Positions 52,559 through 62,057 of a stretch of DNA of 64,000 nt are shown here, piece after piece. The notes under the pieces are model-generated. The model did no database searches and was not told where the DNA came from. It saw only the letters and a list, made by a program, of their open reading frames with translations. A program made the position numbers and the translations under genes. The stretch is from the NCBI RefSeq assembly GCF_011759705.1, contig NZ_JAAOZF010000001.1, positions 1,423,152 to 1,487,151 on the forward strand. The letters run 5' to 3'. This DNA is from Microbacterium ulmi (GTDB lineage: Bacteria > Actinomycetota > Actinomycetes > Actinomycetales > Microbacteriaceae). Position 1 is the first letter of the stretch, and every line of letters starts with the position of its first letter.

Positions 52559-53647
52559 TCACGGCGTCCTCGCAAGCACGCATGCTGCGTCGGTGCGCGC
52601 GGGGTGGATGCGACCGGAGAGGTCGCGCAGCGCGAGCCCCGTGCCGCCGTGACGGGCCCCGACGATCTCCGCGAGCACCGACAGGGCGGTCTCCTCGGGG
52701 GACGAGCCGCCGAGGTCGAGGCCGACCGGAGAGTGCAGTCGCGCGAGGGCCTCATCCGTCACACCGGACTGGCGGAGCAGGGCCGCGCGGCGCGCGACGG
52801 TGGAGCGGGCGCCCATCGCTCCGACGAAGCCGACAGGAAGGCCGAGCGCGACGCGCAGCGCCGGGACGTCGAGCCGTTCGTCGTGAGTCAGGACGCAGAC
52901 GGCGGTGCGCGCGTCGAGCTCGTCGACGGGGATGCCGCCGAGCCAGCGGTCGGGGTAGTCCTCGACGAGCTCGGCGGCAGCGGGGAAGCGCTCGGGCGTC
53001 ACGAGACGGGCCCACGGATCGCACACCGTGACGCGGAAGCCCACCGCCGAGCCGACCCGGCAGAGTGCGGCCGCATGCTCCCCCGCACCGATCACGATGA
53101 GCCACGGCGCGGGCGCGCTCGAGACGACGAGGAGATCCTCCCCGGCATATGCCGCGGGGAGCATGAGAGCTCCTTCGGGGCTTTCCTGTCGCTCCTGTCG
53201 CTCCTGTCGTTCCTGCCGTTCCTGTCTTTCGGGGACCGGAACGATCCGCCCGGCCTCGGTGCCCGTCGCGACGATCGCGATGCGCGCGCGCCCTCGCACG
53301 GCCGCGTGCGCGAGCGTCGCGTGCGCGAGGGAGCGGGGGGAGACGACCGAGACGACGACCTCGACCGACCCGCCGCACGCGAGCCCGGCGGCATGCGCCT
53401 GCGCATCGGTGAAGCCGAACGCCGCGGTCGCGCCGACGCCCGTCGCGAGAGCGTGGGTCGCGAGCAGCACGGCATCGCCCTCGACGCAGCCGCCCGAGAT
53501 CGATCCGATGACGCGACCGGATGCCGTGACCGCCATCGCCGCCCCTGCACCGCGCGGTGCGCTGCGGGCGACGCGGGAGACCGTCACGACCGCGACGGTC
53601 TCTCCGCGATCGAGCAGCGGGAGCAGGTCGCGGGCGAGCTCGAGCAT
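52559..53647 (-). CDS. xdhC: XdhC-family molybdenum cofactor maturation protein
   Basis: A 362-residue protein with the N-terminal XdhC/CoxI block (VTVSRVARSAPRGAGAAMAV, GSISGGCVEG) and C-terminal Rossmann fold (LIVIGAGEHAAAL, VGFVGAMGARSTVARR). XdhC binds the sulfurated cofactor and loads it into xanthine dehydrogenase. A run of Glu-Arg-Gln repeats (about residues 140-157), encoded by a 9-bp minisatellite, sits in the linker. ATG 53647 is preferred over GTG 53653, because a -10-like TAGCGT ends six bases before the ATG. Confidence 0.88.
   Translation of the reverse strand: MLELARDLLPLLDRGETVAVVTVSRVARSAPRGAGAAMAVTASGRVIGSISGGCVEGDAVLLATHALATGVGATAAFGFTDAQAHAAGLACGGSVEVVVSVVSPRSLAHATLAHAAVRGRARIAIVATGTEAGRIVPVPERQERQERQERQERQESPEGALMLPAAYAGEDLLVVSSAPAPWLIVIGAGEHAAALCRVGSAVGFRVTVCDPWARLVTPERFPAAAELVEDYPDRWLGGIPVDELDARTAVCVLTHDERLDVPALRVALGLPVGFVGAMGARSTVARRAALLRQSGVTDEALARLHSPVGLDLGGSSPEETALSVLAEIVGARHGGTGLALRDLSGRIHPARTDAACVLARTP
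53185..53229 (+). repeat. 9-bp tandem repeat inside xdhC
   Basis: Five 9-base units of the type CCTGTCGCT run without a gap from 53185 to 53229. The first two are identical and the others differ by one or two bases. On the minus strand they encode the ERQ repeats. Unit number is a multiple of three bases, so changes in copy number would keep the frame. Confidence 0.8.
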
Positions 53648-53697
53648 CTTCACACGCTAGGAGGCGGGTGTTTCGTCGTTGCTACGCTGTCGTGACC

Positions 53698-54267
53698 ATG
53701 AGTGACCGGTTCTGCGGCTTCGTGCTCGCGGCGGGCGCGGGCACGCGGTTCGGCGGCCCCAAGGCTCTCGTCCGCACGGCCGACGGCACCCCCTGGATCC
53801 ACCGCGCCGTCGCCGCGCTCCGTGACGGCGGGTGCGACGACGTGCTCGTCGGGGTCGGAGCAGACGCGGACCGCGCCGAGGTGCTCGTGCCGGCCGACGC
53901 CCTGCCGGTGCGGGTTTCCGAGTGGCGCGAGGGGGTGGCGGCGACCTTGCGCGCAGGCCTGACGGCAGCAGCCCACACGGGGGCGGATGCCGTCGTCGTC
54001 GTCACGGTCGACACGCCCGACCTTCCGAGCGCCGCCGTCGGTCGCCTCATCGCGTCCTCGGGGGCGGAGGCTTCACGCGTGCTCCTGCAGGCGACGTACG
54101 ACGGGGTCCCGGGGCATCCCGTCGTCATCGGCCGCGACCATTGGTCAGCCGTAGCCGCCACCGTCGCGGGCGATGCAGGGGCCCGGACATACCTGCGCGC
54201 GCACGGCGCGGGCGTCGTCGAGTGCGGCGACCTGTGGTCGGGCGACGACATCGACGTGCCCGAGTGA
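53698..54267 (+). CDS. MocA/MobA-like nucleotidyltransferase
   Basis: A 189-residue NTP-transferase. The nucleotide motif is VLAAGAGTRFGGPKALV and the metal motif VVTVDTPDLPS. The family includes MocA, which adds CMP to molybdopterin for xanthine dehydrogenases. Divergence from xdhC across 50 bp supports that role. ATG 53698 is close to a -10-like TACGCT (53682-53687), so the leader is very short; GTG 53692 is an alternative. MobA (GMP transfer) is less likely in this context. Confidence 0.82.
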   Translation: MSDRFCGFVLAAGAGTRFGGPKALVRTADGTPWIHRAVAALRDGGCDDVLVGVGADADRAEVLVPADALPVRVSEWREGVAATLRAGLTAAAHTGADAVVVVTVDTPDLPSAAVGRLIASSGAEASRVLLQATYDGVPGHPVVIGRDHWSAVAATVAGDAGARTYLRAHGAGVVECGDLWSGDDIDVPE

Positions 54268-54282
54268 CATGCTCGCCGGGGG

Positions 54283-55773
54283 TCAGGTGGGAGCGGACTC
54301 GCCGAATGCCACGGCCGGCCTGAGTCGAGGTCTCTCTCGACGTCTCTCCCGACGGTCGACGTGGCGCATGGTGGACGGTGCGCGGTCGTCGTAGATGCGG
54401 CCCGTCGGGCTCGTCCAGCGGAAGACCCCGGCTCCGACCTGTTCCACCGTCCAGGGCGAGGCGTGCTTGAGGGTATGGTGCCTCCGGCAGAACTGCCCGA
54501 GATTGCATGCGCTCGTCGCGCCGCCGAACGCGGCGTCTACGGTGTGGTCGACATCGCAGCTCGCGGCGGGGCGACGGCATCCCGGGAATCGGCAGCGCTC
54601 GTCGCGCGCGGCGAGGAACCGCCTCAACTCCGCCGATGGGCGGTAGCGGTCGACCGCGACCGGGAGACCCGTCGCCGCGTCCGTGAAGACGCGATCCCAC
54701 CCCGGTGCCGCCGCTGCCAGCGCGCGCACGAGATCAGGATCGACGGGGCCCGACCCGGCGAGAAGCACCGGGTCATCGGACACCCCCGCCAGTGTCGCGA
54801 GGGGGATCGTGACCTGGATGGCGCCGCGGATGGCGCCGACCCCCGCGACGTCGCCTCCCGCGTGGGCCGAGGACCCCGCAGTCAGGAGAGTGTCTGCGAG
54901 CACGTCCGCCCGGACCTGATCGAGCGTCCGGCCGTCGGCGGTCCGGCAGGCGCTCGTGTCAGCGCCTCTAGCGGTGTGCCCGCTGCCGAGCCCGTCCGCG
55001 CCTCCGCGGGCGTTCGGATGGGCGGCCGTGTCGGCACACGAGCCGCTGTCTGCATCGGGATCCGCCGAGGTCTGCCGATGCGAGGCAGCCTTCGAGACGC
55101 CCTGCGAGGGGTCGCGCACGAGGCGCGCCTGCTGCGTCAGACGATCTGCGATCGCGTGGGCGAGCGGCGCGGGCAGGTCGGCGAGGAGACGTGCCAGACC
55201 GTCGCCCAGGTCGTACACGCGCACGCGTCGCTCGCTTGCGGCGATCGCGCGCTGCTCACGAACGGAGTCGGGGTCGATGCGCGCGGCGATCGCACGGGCG
55301 ATCTCGCGCAGCCTCGCCGCGGACTCGACCTTCGCCACCGCGAGGACCAGCTGCTCGTACTCGGCCCGTGCGCCGTCGTCGACGACGACGACACCCTCCT
55401 CCGCGATGATCGCGGCGTGCGCCCGCTCGATCTCGCCGCGGCGCCACGACTCGTGCGTCGAGACGAAGCGCGTCACGATCGTGTGGGCGTCGTTGATGCG
55501 CCGCTGCACCGTGCGATCGCCGACGCGCATCGCGGCGCCGAGCTCGGCCGACACCTCGCGCAGCGGCAGGTCGTCGGCGGTCTGCAGGCCTCGCGCGGTG
55601 CGTTCGGCCGTGCGGGCCGCGACGAGGTCGACGGCGCGCGCGAGCAAGGAAGCCTCGAGCGCCTGCGCCTCGGCAATGCGAGCCCTGGCCGCCTCGACCT
55701 CGGAGACGAGCGCGTCGAGCTCGCACCACATTCCCGGCCGTGTCGGCTCGCTGTCGTCGTGCACGTACCCCAC
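54283..55773 (-). CDS. DUF222 / HNH endonuclease-signature protein
   Basis: A 496-residue protein of the actinobacterial DUF222 family (also called 13E12-like repeats). An N-terminal helical DUF222 region occupies about residues 15-330, with a low-complexity linker near 225-275. The C-terminal HNH motif is CRFPGCRRPAASCDVDHTVD, then NLGQFCRRHHTLKH. The family is often present in many diverged copies per genome and its role is unknown; nuclease activity is suspected. It is alone on its strand here. GTG 55773 is the longest start; GTG 55764 is nearly as good. Confidence 0.88.
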   Translation of the reverse strand: MGYVHDDSEPTRPGMWCELDALVSEVEAARARIAEAQALEASLLARAVDLVAARTAERTARGLQTADDLPLREVSAELGAAMRVGDRTVQRRINDAHTIVTRFVSTHESWRRGEIERAHAAIIAEEGVVVVDDGARAEYEQLVLAVAKVESAARLREIARAIAARIDPDSVREQRAIAASERRVRVYDLGDGLARLLADLPAPLAHAIADRLTQQARLVRDPSQGVSKAASHRQTSADPDADSGSCADTAAHPNARGGADGLGSGHTARGADTSACRTADGRTLDQVRADVLADTLLTAGSSAHAGGDVAGVGAIRGAIQVTIPLATLAGVSDDPVLLAGSGPVDPDLVRALAAAAPGWDRVFTDAATGLPVAVDRYRPSAELRRFLAARDERCRFPGCRRPAASCDVDHTVDAAFGGATSACNLGQFCRRHHTLKHASPWTVEQVGAGVFRWTSPTGRIYDDRAPSTMRHVDRRERRRERPRLRPAVAFGESAPT

Positions 55774-56048
55774 GGCATCCCTCGATCGGAATCGATGCGC
55801 TCCGTCGATGCGGGCGACTTCAGGTGCTGCGCGCTAAGTGGGTACGTTGCGCGACTTCTTCACGCCAGACTAGCACATAACTTCGACGCAGGAGTGGTAT
55901 GCCATAGAACATTAGTAGCCACCAGCCACCGGCCACCGGGCATCCTCGGCCCCATCGCACACGCTCGGCGCGGGCACGTGCTGCTCGCCGCACATCGCCC
56001 GCATGCCCAGCTCCCCGGCTGCGGCGACGATCCCCAAGGGCATGAGCG
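55774..56048. other. Intergenic region with a possible promoter for the DUF222 gene
   Basis: No gene is visible. About 55868-55920 is unusually AT-rich for the window. On the minus strand TAGTCT (55872-55867) is a possible -10 for the DUF222 gene, giving a leader of about 85 bases. I see no clear -35 and no further element. Confidence 0.35.
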
Positions 56049-56073
56049 CGTCGCCCCTCGCATCGAGGCGACG
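56049..56073. terminator. Stem-loop after the 2-hydroxyacid dehydrogenase gene
   Basis: CGTCGCC..CTCG pairs with CGAGGCGACG around a 3-base loop, with a 2-base bulge. It begins nine bases after the stop of the minus-strand dehydrogenase gene and is a probable terminator without a U-tract. Confidence 0.45.
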
Positions 56074-56081
56074 AGCCATGC

Positions 56082-57005
56082 TCAGCGCTTGTCGAGCACG
56101 ACGTTGAGAGGCTCCTCGCCCGCGAGCATGCGCTCGACCTGCGTGCGCACGAGCGTCGCGATGCGCGGACGCATGGCGCTCGACGCGCCTCCGACGTGGG
56201 GCACGATGAGCACGCCGGGCACCGACCAGAGCGGATGATGGGCGGGCAGCGGCTCGGGGTCGGTGACGTCGAGCGCCGCGCGGATGCGACCCGCCGAGGC
56301 GTGCCGCACGAGGGCGTCGGTGTCGATGAGCCCGCCGCGCCCGACGTTGACGACGAGCGCGCCATCGGGCAGGGCGGCCAGGAACGCGTCGTCGACGATG
56401 TGCCACGTGGCGTCCCCGCCGGGCAGCGACGCCACGACGATGTCGGTCTCGGGCAGCAGCGCGGGAAGTTCGTCGAGCGCGTGCACCGGCATCCCCTCTT
56501 CTTCGCGAGCCCGCGACGCGACGGCGGCGAGCGAGACCTCGAAGGGCCGCAGGCGCGCCGCGATCGCCTTGCCGACGCCGCCGTAGCCGAGGAGCAGCAC
56601 GCGACGGTCGGCGAGGCTCTCGGAGAGGACGGGCTCCCATGCACCGCGGTCCTGCGAGTGCACGAACTCCGGCAGATGCCGCTGCGATGCCAGCGTGAGA
56701 GCCACTGCGAGCTCGGCCGTCGACGTCTCGTGCACACTCGAGGCATTGGCGAAGACGTGCCCGTCCGGCAACAGGTCGGCGACGCCCTCGTATCCGATCG
56801 ACTGGCTCTGGATGAGCCCTGCGTCCACTCCCTCCAGCTGCGCGAGCACCTCGGACTTCGACGAGTAGGGGGGCACGACGATGTCGATGCGCTTGCGGGG
56901 CGCTGGAACGGTCATGTCCCACACGGTGACCTCGACGTCGCCTGGGAGGTCGGAGAGGTCGTCGGCGAGCTGGCGAGTCGGCACTGACAGCACATAGGTC
57001 ACCAT
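56082..57005 (-). CDS. D-isomer-specific 2-hydroxyacid dehydrogenase
   Basis: A 307-residue NAD(P)-dependent oxidoreductase. The nucleotide-binding motif is LGYGGVGKAIAARL (about residues 139-152). The catalytic Arg is in NVGRGGLIDTDAL, the Glu in VTDPEPLP and the His in PHVGGASS. Relatives include glyoxylate/hydroxypyruvate reductases and phosphoglycerate dehydrogenases; the substrate is not clear. A -10-like TAGTGT lies three bases before ATG 57005, so GTG 57002 may be the true, leaderless start. Glyoxylate as substrate would tie it to the purine pathway, but this is speculative. Confidence 0.87.
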   Translation of the reverse strand: MVTYVLSVPTRQLADDLSDLPGDVEVTVWDMTVPAPRKRIDIVVPPYSSKSEVLAQLEGVDAGLIQSQSIGYEGVADLLPDGHVFANASSVHETSTAELAVALTLASQRHLPEFVHSQDRGAWEPVLSESLADRRVLLLGYGGVGKAIAARLRPFEVSLAAVASRAREEEGMPVHALDELPALLPETDIVVASLPGGDATWHIVDDAFLAALPDGALVVNVGRGGLIDTDALVRHASAGRIRAALDVTDPEPLPAHHPLWSVPGVLIVPHVGGASSAMRPRIATLVRTQVERMLAGEEPLNVVLDKR

Positions 57006-57086
57006 TCGACACTACTCCCGGCCCGGCTCCTCGCGGCCCGGCGCGGGCGGGAGTAGCCTCACGCTGAAGACGGTCGGGAGGCCATC

Positions 57087-57518
57087 GTGATTCCTGAGAT
57101 CAACTACTGGGCTGTGCTGCTGGCGACCGTCGCGTCGATGGTCATCGGGTCTGTCTGGTACACGCCGAAGGTCTTCGGCAACAGGTGGATGAAGCTCGCG
57201 AAGGTCACGCCGGCAGACACGAACGTCGGCGCGTGGCTGCCGATCATCGTGTCGATCGTGCTGTCGTTCCTGCTCGCGTGGGTGCTCGCCGGCGCCGTCA
57301 CGATCGCATGGCACTTCTACGAGGGCTCCTATTTCTCGGCGGCGCTCGTGACGGGTCTCACGCTGTGGGCCGGCTTCACGGCGAGCCGCATCATCGTGCA
57401 CGACATCTTCGAGGGCCGGCCCTCGAGCCTCACGGTGCTCACCATCGCGCACGAGCTCGCGACGGTGCTCGCGATGTCGATCATCATCGGCGTCTGGCCG
57501 CCCGAAGGCACCGTCTGA
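57087..57518 (+). CDS. DUF1761 membrane protein
   Basis: A 143-residue protein with four transmembrane helices (about residues 7-25, 48-70, 78-100 and 115-138). It matches the DUF1761 pattern: INYWAVLLATVASMVIGSVWYTPKVFG, here split by the first helix, then WMKLAK. Function is unknown. GTG 57087 has GGGAGG upstream, and TAGCCT at 57054-57059 is a good -10. It is convergent with purQ. Confidence 0.85.
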   Translation: MIPEINYWAVLLATVASMVIGSVWYTPKVFGNRWMKLAKVTPADTNVGAWLPIIVSIVLSFLLAWVLAGAVTIAWHFYEGSYFSAALVTGLTLWAGFTASRIIVHDIFEGRPSSLTVLTIAHELATVLAMSIIIGVWPPEGTV

Positions 57519-57533
57519 CGCGATCGCGTCCCG

Positions 57534-58237
<704 letters not shown>

Positions 58238-58241
<4 letters not shown>

Positions 58242-58486
58242 TCGACGACCTCGATGCCCACGACGTCCTCGATCACCGCGTTCGAGAGGATCTCGTCCGC
58301 GAGGGTGCGCGCCTGCGCGAGCAGGGCGTCGTCGACGGGACCGTCGACGGTGAGCTCGAAGCGCTTGCCGATGCGCACGCCCGTGAAGGAGTCGACGCCG
58401 AGGCGGGAGAGTGCGCCCGAGACGGCCTTCCCCTGCGGGTCCAGCAGCTCGGCCTTGGGCATGACGTCGACGACGATGGTGGGCAT
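58238..58486 (-). CDS. purS: Phosphoribosylformylglycinamidine synthase subunit PurS
   Basis: An 82-residue protein that bridges PurQ and small PurL. Typical features are [31 protein letters not shown] and the end [14 protein letters not shown] 58486 is the natural start. It is followed by purQ with a four-base overlap. Together they represent de novo synthesis, opposite in purpose to the degradation genes to the left. Confidence 0.95.
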
Positions 58487-58564
58487 TCGAGGCTCCGGAT
58501 GTCGCGGGAAGGGATGCGTCAAGTCTAGACGCCGGATGCCGTGACCCAACCGTGACCACGCTCG

Positions 58565-58634
58565 TGGGAGCGCTCCCTTGACATCGTGGGAGCGATCCCA
58601 TAGGTTCGGGGAGCGTCCGGTGAGAGCGCTCCCA
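58565..58634 (+). promoter_or_regulatory. cebE promoter with three CebR-type operators
   Basis: The -35 TTGACA (58578-58583) and -10 TAGGTT (58601-58606) have a 17-bp spacer. CebR-type 14-mers (consensus TGGGAGCGCTCCCA) lie at 58565-58578 (last base differs, overlapping the -35), 58587-58600 (one change, exactly within the spacer) and 58621-58634 (one change, just after the start site at about 58613). This is strong evidence for repression by CebR and induction by cellobiose-type sugars. Confidence 0.9.
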
Positions 58635-58700
58635 TCCAACCCAGGCAAGGGAAAGCGGCCCACCCACCTGCACGACCCCACCACCACAAAGGAGTGACAC

Positions 58701-59963
58701 GTGAAATCACGCGCACTGCGGCGCATCGGCCTCGTGGCCGGCGTCGCGACCACCTCCGCGATCGTCCTCGCCGGCTGTTCCGGCGGCGGCGGAGCGGCCC
58801 CCACAGACGGAGACGAGGTCACCCTCACCCTCGCCACGTTCAACGACTTCGGCTACACCGACGAGCTCCTCGCCGAGTTCACGGCCGAGACCGGCATCAA
58901 GGTCGTCCACAACAAGGCGGCGACGTCGAACGACGCCCGCGCGAACTTCTTCCAGAAGCTCGGCAAGGAGGGTCTCGCGGATGTCGAGGCCGTCGAGGTC
59001 GACTGGTTCCAGGAGGCGATGCAGTACTCCGACCTGCTCGCCCCCGTCGACGACAGCCTCAAGGGCCGCTGGCTCGACTGGAAGGAAGCCGCGGCGACGG
59101 ATGCGGACGGCAACCTCGTCGGCTACGGCACCGACATCGGCCCGCAGGCCGTCTGCTACCGCTCCGACCTGTTCGCCGCGGCGGGCCTGCCGACCGATCG
59201 CGAAGAGGTCGCGGGTCTCTTCCCGACGTGGGACGCCTTCTTCGACGTCGCAGACCAGTACAAGGCCGCGACGGGCCAGCCGTTCATCGATTCCGCGAAC
59301 TCCGTCCTGCAGGGTCTCGTGAACCAGCTCGAGGTCGCCTACGAGGAGCCGGACGGCACCATCGTCGCGACGGAGAACCCCGACATCAAGGCGGCGTACG
59401 AGACCGTCGTCGACCGCGCCATCCCCGTCTCGGCCTACGCCGGTCAGTGGAGCGACGACTGGAACGCCTCGATGGCCAGCGGCGAGTTCGCCGCGATGCT
59501 GTGCCCGCCGTGGATGCTCGGCATCATCTCGGGCAACGCGCCCGACGTGACCGGCTGGGATGTCGCGGACGCCTTCCCCGAGGGCGGCGGCAACTGGGGC
59601 GGCTCGTACCTCGTCGTCCCGGCGAACGGCAAGAACGTCGAGGCGGCGTCGACGCTCGCCGACTGGCTGACCGCTCCCGAGCAGCAGGTGAAGACGTTCG
59701 GCAACGCCGGCCAGTTCCCCAGCGCGATCGAGGCGCAGAAGAGCTCCGACATCCTCGACTCGACGAACGAGTACTTCAACAACGCCCCGACCGGCCAGAT
59801 CGGCGCGAACCGCGCCGCCGCGATCACGGTCTCGACGTTCAAGGGTCCGGACTTCTTCAAGTACCACGACGCTCTGCAGAACGCCGTGACCCGTGTCTTC
59901 GACGGCCTCGAAGACAAGGACACGAGCTGGAACACCTGGGTCACCGAGGTCTCGGCCTTCTAG
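58701..59963 (+). CDS. cebE: Cello-oligosaccharide ABC transporter substrate-binding lipoprotein CebE
   Basis: A 420-residue sugar-binding protein. The signal peptide ends in LAGC at about residue 26. The mature part is of the family 1 extracellular sugar-binding type ([48 protein letters not shown]). GTG 58701 follows AAGGAG. Context (CebR operators, cebFG, GH1 beta-glucosidase, LacI regulator) supports CebE. No CebR site is inside the gene. A perfect hairpin follows. Confidence 0.9.
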   Translation: MKSRALRRIGLVAGVATTSAIVLAGCSGGGGAAPTDGDEVTLTLATFNDFGYTDELLAEFTAETGIKVVHNKAATSNDARANFFQKLGKEGLADVEAVEVDWFQEAMQYSDLLAPVDDSLKGRWLDWKEAAATDADGNLVGYGTDIGPQAVCYRSDLFAAAGLPTDREEVAGLFPTWDAFFDVADQYKAATGQPFIDSANSVLQGLVNQLEVAYEEPDGTIVATENPDIKAAYETVVDRAIPVSAYAGQWSDDWNASMASGEFAAMLCPPWMLGIISGNAPDVTGWDVADAFPEGGGNWGGSYLVVPANGKNVEAASTLADWLTAPEQQVKTFGNAGQFPSAIEAQKSSDILDSTNEYFNNAPTGQIGANRAAAITVSTFKGPDFFKYHDALQNAVTRVFDGLEDKDTSWNTWVTEVSAF

Positions 59964-59974
59964 CCCGACCTCGA

Positions 59975-60011
59975 CCGGAGTGCGGGCGGGCGAGCCCCGC
60001 CCGCACTCCGG
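59975..60011 (+). other. Perfect 16-bp stem-loop between cebE and cebF
   Basis: CCGGAGTGCGGGCGGG (59975-59990) pairs base for base with CCCGCCCGCACTCCGG (59996-60011) around a 5-base loop. It begins 11 bases after the cebE stop. It probably limits read-through or protects the cebE message, so that the binding protein is in excess over the permeases. Confidence 0.8.
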
Positions 60012-60050
60012 CATCCTCCTCACTCCCGAAGGCATCCCCGAAGGACGATC

Positions 60051-61103
60051 GTGACCGCCACAGACTCGCGCCCCGCAACGCGCTCCGAGGCCCCTCGGCC
60101 CGAGCGTCCTGCCCGCGTGATCTCGTTCTCCCACCGCATGAGCAAGTGGGACCTCAAGATCTCGCCCTACCTCTACATCTCGCCGTTCTTCATCATGTTC
60201 ATCGTGGTGGGGCTCTTCCCCATCGCGTACACGGCGGTCATCTCGTTCATGGACTGGGACCTCGTGCGCAACCGGGGCGAGTTCATCGGCTTCGACCAGT
60301 ACATCTGGATCCTCACGCAACCCCACTTCTGGACGGCGCTGCGCAACACCTTCAGCATCTTCCTGCTCTCGAGCATCCCGCAGCTGATCCTCGCGCTCTT
60401 CATCGCGGCGGTGCTCGACCGCAACATCCGCTCCAAGACGTTCTGGCGCATGAGCGTCCTGGTCCCCTTCGTCGTCGCGCCCGTCGCCGTCGGCCTCATC
60501 TTCACGGCGATCTTCGCCGACAACTTCGGTCTCGTGAACACGTGGCTCGGCAACCTGGGGCTCCCCGGCATCCCGTGGCACAAGGACGTGTTCTGGAGTC
60601 ACGTCGCCATCGCGACGATGGTCAACTACCGCTGGACCGGCTACAACGCGCTGATCCTGCTCGCGGCGATGCAGGCGGTCAACCGCGAGTACTACGAGGC
60701 GGCGACCGTCGACGGCGCCGGCCCCGTCCGCCAGTTCTTCAGCATCACGATGCCGTCGCTGCGGCCGACTCTCATCTTCGTCATCATCACCTCGACGATC
60801 GGGGGCCTGCAGATCTTCGACGAACCCCGGGTCTTCGACCAGTTCGGCCGCGGAGGCGCGGGCCAGCAGTGGCTCACGATCACCCTCTACCTGTACGACA
60901 TCGGCTGGGGCCAGTGGAACTTCGGACGCGCGGCGGCGATGGCGTGGATCCTGTTCGTCATCATCCTCGGCATCGGGCTCATCAATCTGCTCATCACGCG
61001 CACCCTCGTCCGCGACGAGGGCATGCGCAGGGAGATCACGAAACGGCAGGCGCGCGAGCTCGCGAAACAGGCCAGGCAAGGGATCAAGGAGGGCTCGCGA
61101 TGA
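60051..61103 (+). CDS. cebF: Cello-oligosaccharide ABC transporter permease CebF
   Basis: A 350-residue MalF-type permease with six main hydrophobic segments. The coupling loop is AVNREYYEAATVDGAGPVRQFFSITMPSL, split over the EAA motif. The hydrophilic N-terminus is about 45 residues. GTG 60051 follows AAGGACG. The stop overlaps cebG as ATGA. No ATPase is encoded in the operon; in Streptomyces CebEFG shares the multi-system ATPase MsiK, and the same is likely here. Confidence 0.9.
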   Translation: MTATDSRPATRSEAPRPERPARVISFSHRMSKWDLKISPYLYISPFFIMFIVVGLFPIAYTAVISFMDWDLVRNRGEFIGFDQYIWILTQPHFWTALRNTFSIFLLSSIPQLILALFIAAVLDRNIRSKTFWRMSVLVPFVVAPVAVGLIFTAIFADNFGLVNTWLGNLGLPGIPWHKDVFWSHVAIATMVNYRWTGYNALILLAAMQAVNREYYEAATVDGAGPVRQFFSITMPSLRPTLIFVIITSTIGGLQIFDEPRVFDQFGRGGAGQQWLTITLYLYDIGWGQWNFGRAAAMAWILFVIILGIGLINLLITRTLVRDEGMRREITKRQARELAKQARQGIKEGSR

Positions 61104-62017
61104 GCACGCTCGGCACACCCGTCTCCCTCGCGATCGTCGAGGAGGAGATCCCGAACGCCAGGAAGCGCCGTCGCGGTGAGAGGACGACGAGGATCCGCGG
61201 GTCCCGCCCCGGCTGGGTCGTCTACGGCATCCTGACCGTCGTCTTCCTCACGGGCGTCTTCCCGCTGTACTGGTCGTTCATCATCGGATCGGGGGATGCC
61301 TCGTCCCTGCGTCGTCCGTTCTCCTGGATCCCCGGCGGCAACTTCTGGGCCAACGCGGCATCCGTCGTCAACAACGAGGCCGTCAACTTCTGGCCCGCGC
61401 TGTGGAACTCGATCTACAGCTCGTTCCTCATCGCGGCCGCCGTCGTCATCACCTCGACGCTCGCGGGCTGGGCCTTCGCGAAGCTGCGGTTCCATGGCGG
61501 ACCGGCCCTGCTCGTGTTCGTCGTCGCGACGCTCGCGGTGCCGCAGCAGCTCGGGGTCGTGCCGCTCTACATCCTGTTCTCCGAGCTCGGCTGGACGGGA
61601 CAGATCGGAGCGATCATCATCCCGGCGCTCACGAGCGCGTTCGGAGTGTTCTGGATGACGCAGTACCTGCGTCAGGCCGTGCCCGACGAGCTCATCGAGG
61701 CGGCCAGGGTGGACGGCGCATCCATGATCCGCACGTTCTGGACCATCGGCGTGACCGCCGCACGCCCTGCGGCCGCGATGCTGTTCCTGTTCACCTTCGT
61801 GGGGGCGTGGAACAACTTCTTCTGGCCGTTCATCGTCCTCGACCGCCAGAACCCGACCCTGCCCGTCGCGCTGTCGCTCCTGCAGTCGAACTACTTCGTC
61901 GACTACTCGATCGTCCTGGCGGGCGTCGTCCTCGCGACCATCCCGCTGCTGCTCCTGTTCATCTTCGCGGGCAAGCAGCTCGTGAGCGGCATCATGGCCG
62001 GCGCCGTCAAGGGCTGA
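61100..62017 (+). CDS. cebG: Cello-oligosaccharide ABC transporter permease CebG
   Basis: A 305-residue MalG-type permease with six hydrophobic segments. The EAA loop is VPDELIEAARVDGASMIRTFW, and AFGVFWMTQYL precedes it. The N-terminal 40 residues are charged and cytosolic. ATG 61100 has AAGGAGG just upstream within cebF. It completes the membrane part of the importer. Confidence 0.9.
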   Translation: MSTLGTPVSLAIVEEEIPNARKRRRGERTTRIRGSRPGWVVYGILTVVFLTGVFPLYWSFIIGSGDASSLRRPFSWIPGGNFWANAASVVNNEAVNFWPALWNSIYSSFLIAAAVVITSTLAGWAFAKLRFHGGPALLVFVVATLAVPQQLGVVPLYILFSELGWTGQIGAIIIPALTSAFGVFWMTQYLRQAVPDELIEAARVDGASMIRTFWTIGVTAARPAAAMLFLFTFVGAWNNFFWPFIVLDRQNPTLPVALSLLQSNYFVDYSIVLAGVVLATIPLLLLFIFAGKQLVSGIMAGAVKG

Positions 62018-62057
62018 GCCGCACGTGACCATCCTTCACAGACAGGAGTCTGCCCGC

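Noticed and set aside
54300..54360. Short repeat (CGAGGTCTCTCTCGACGTC type) as a terminator
   Set aside because: It lies inside the DUF222 reading frame and encodes a run of Arg-Arg-Glu, so it is better explained as coding repeat.
58707..61118. 803-residue open frame opposite cebEF
   Set aside because: Antisense shadow; cebE and cebF are secure, and this frame has no ribosome site or recognisable domain.
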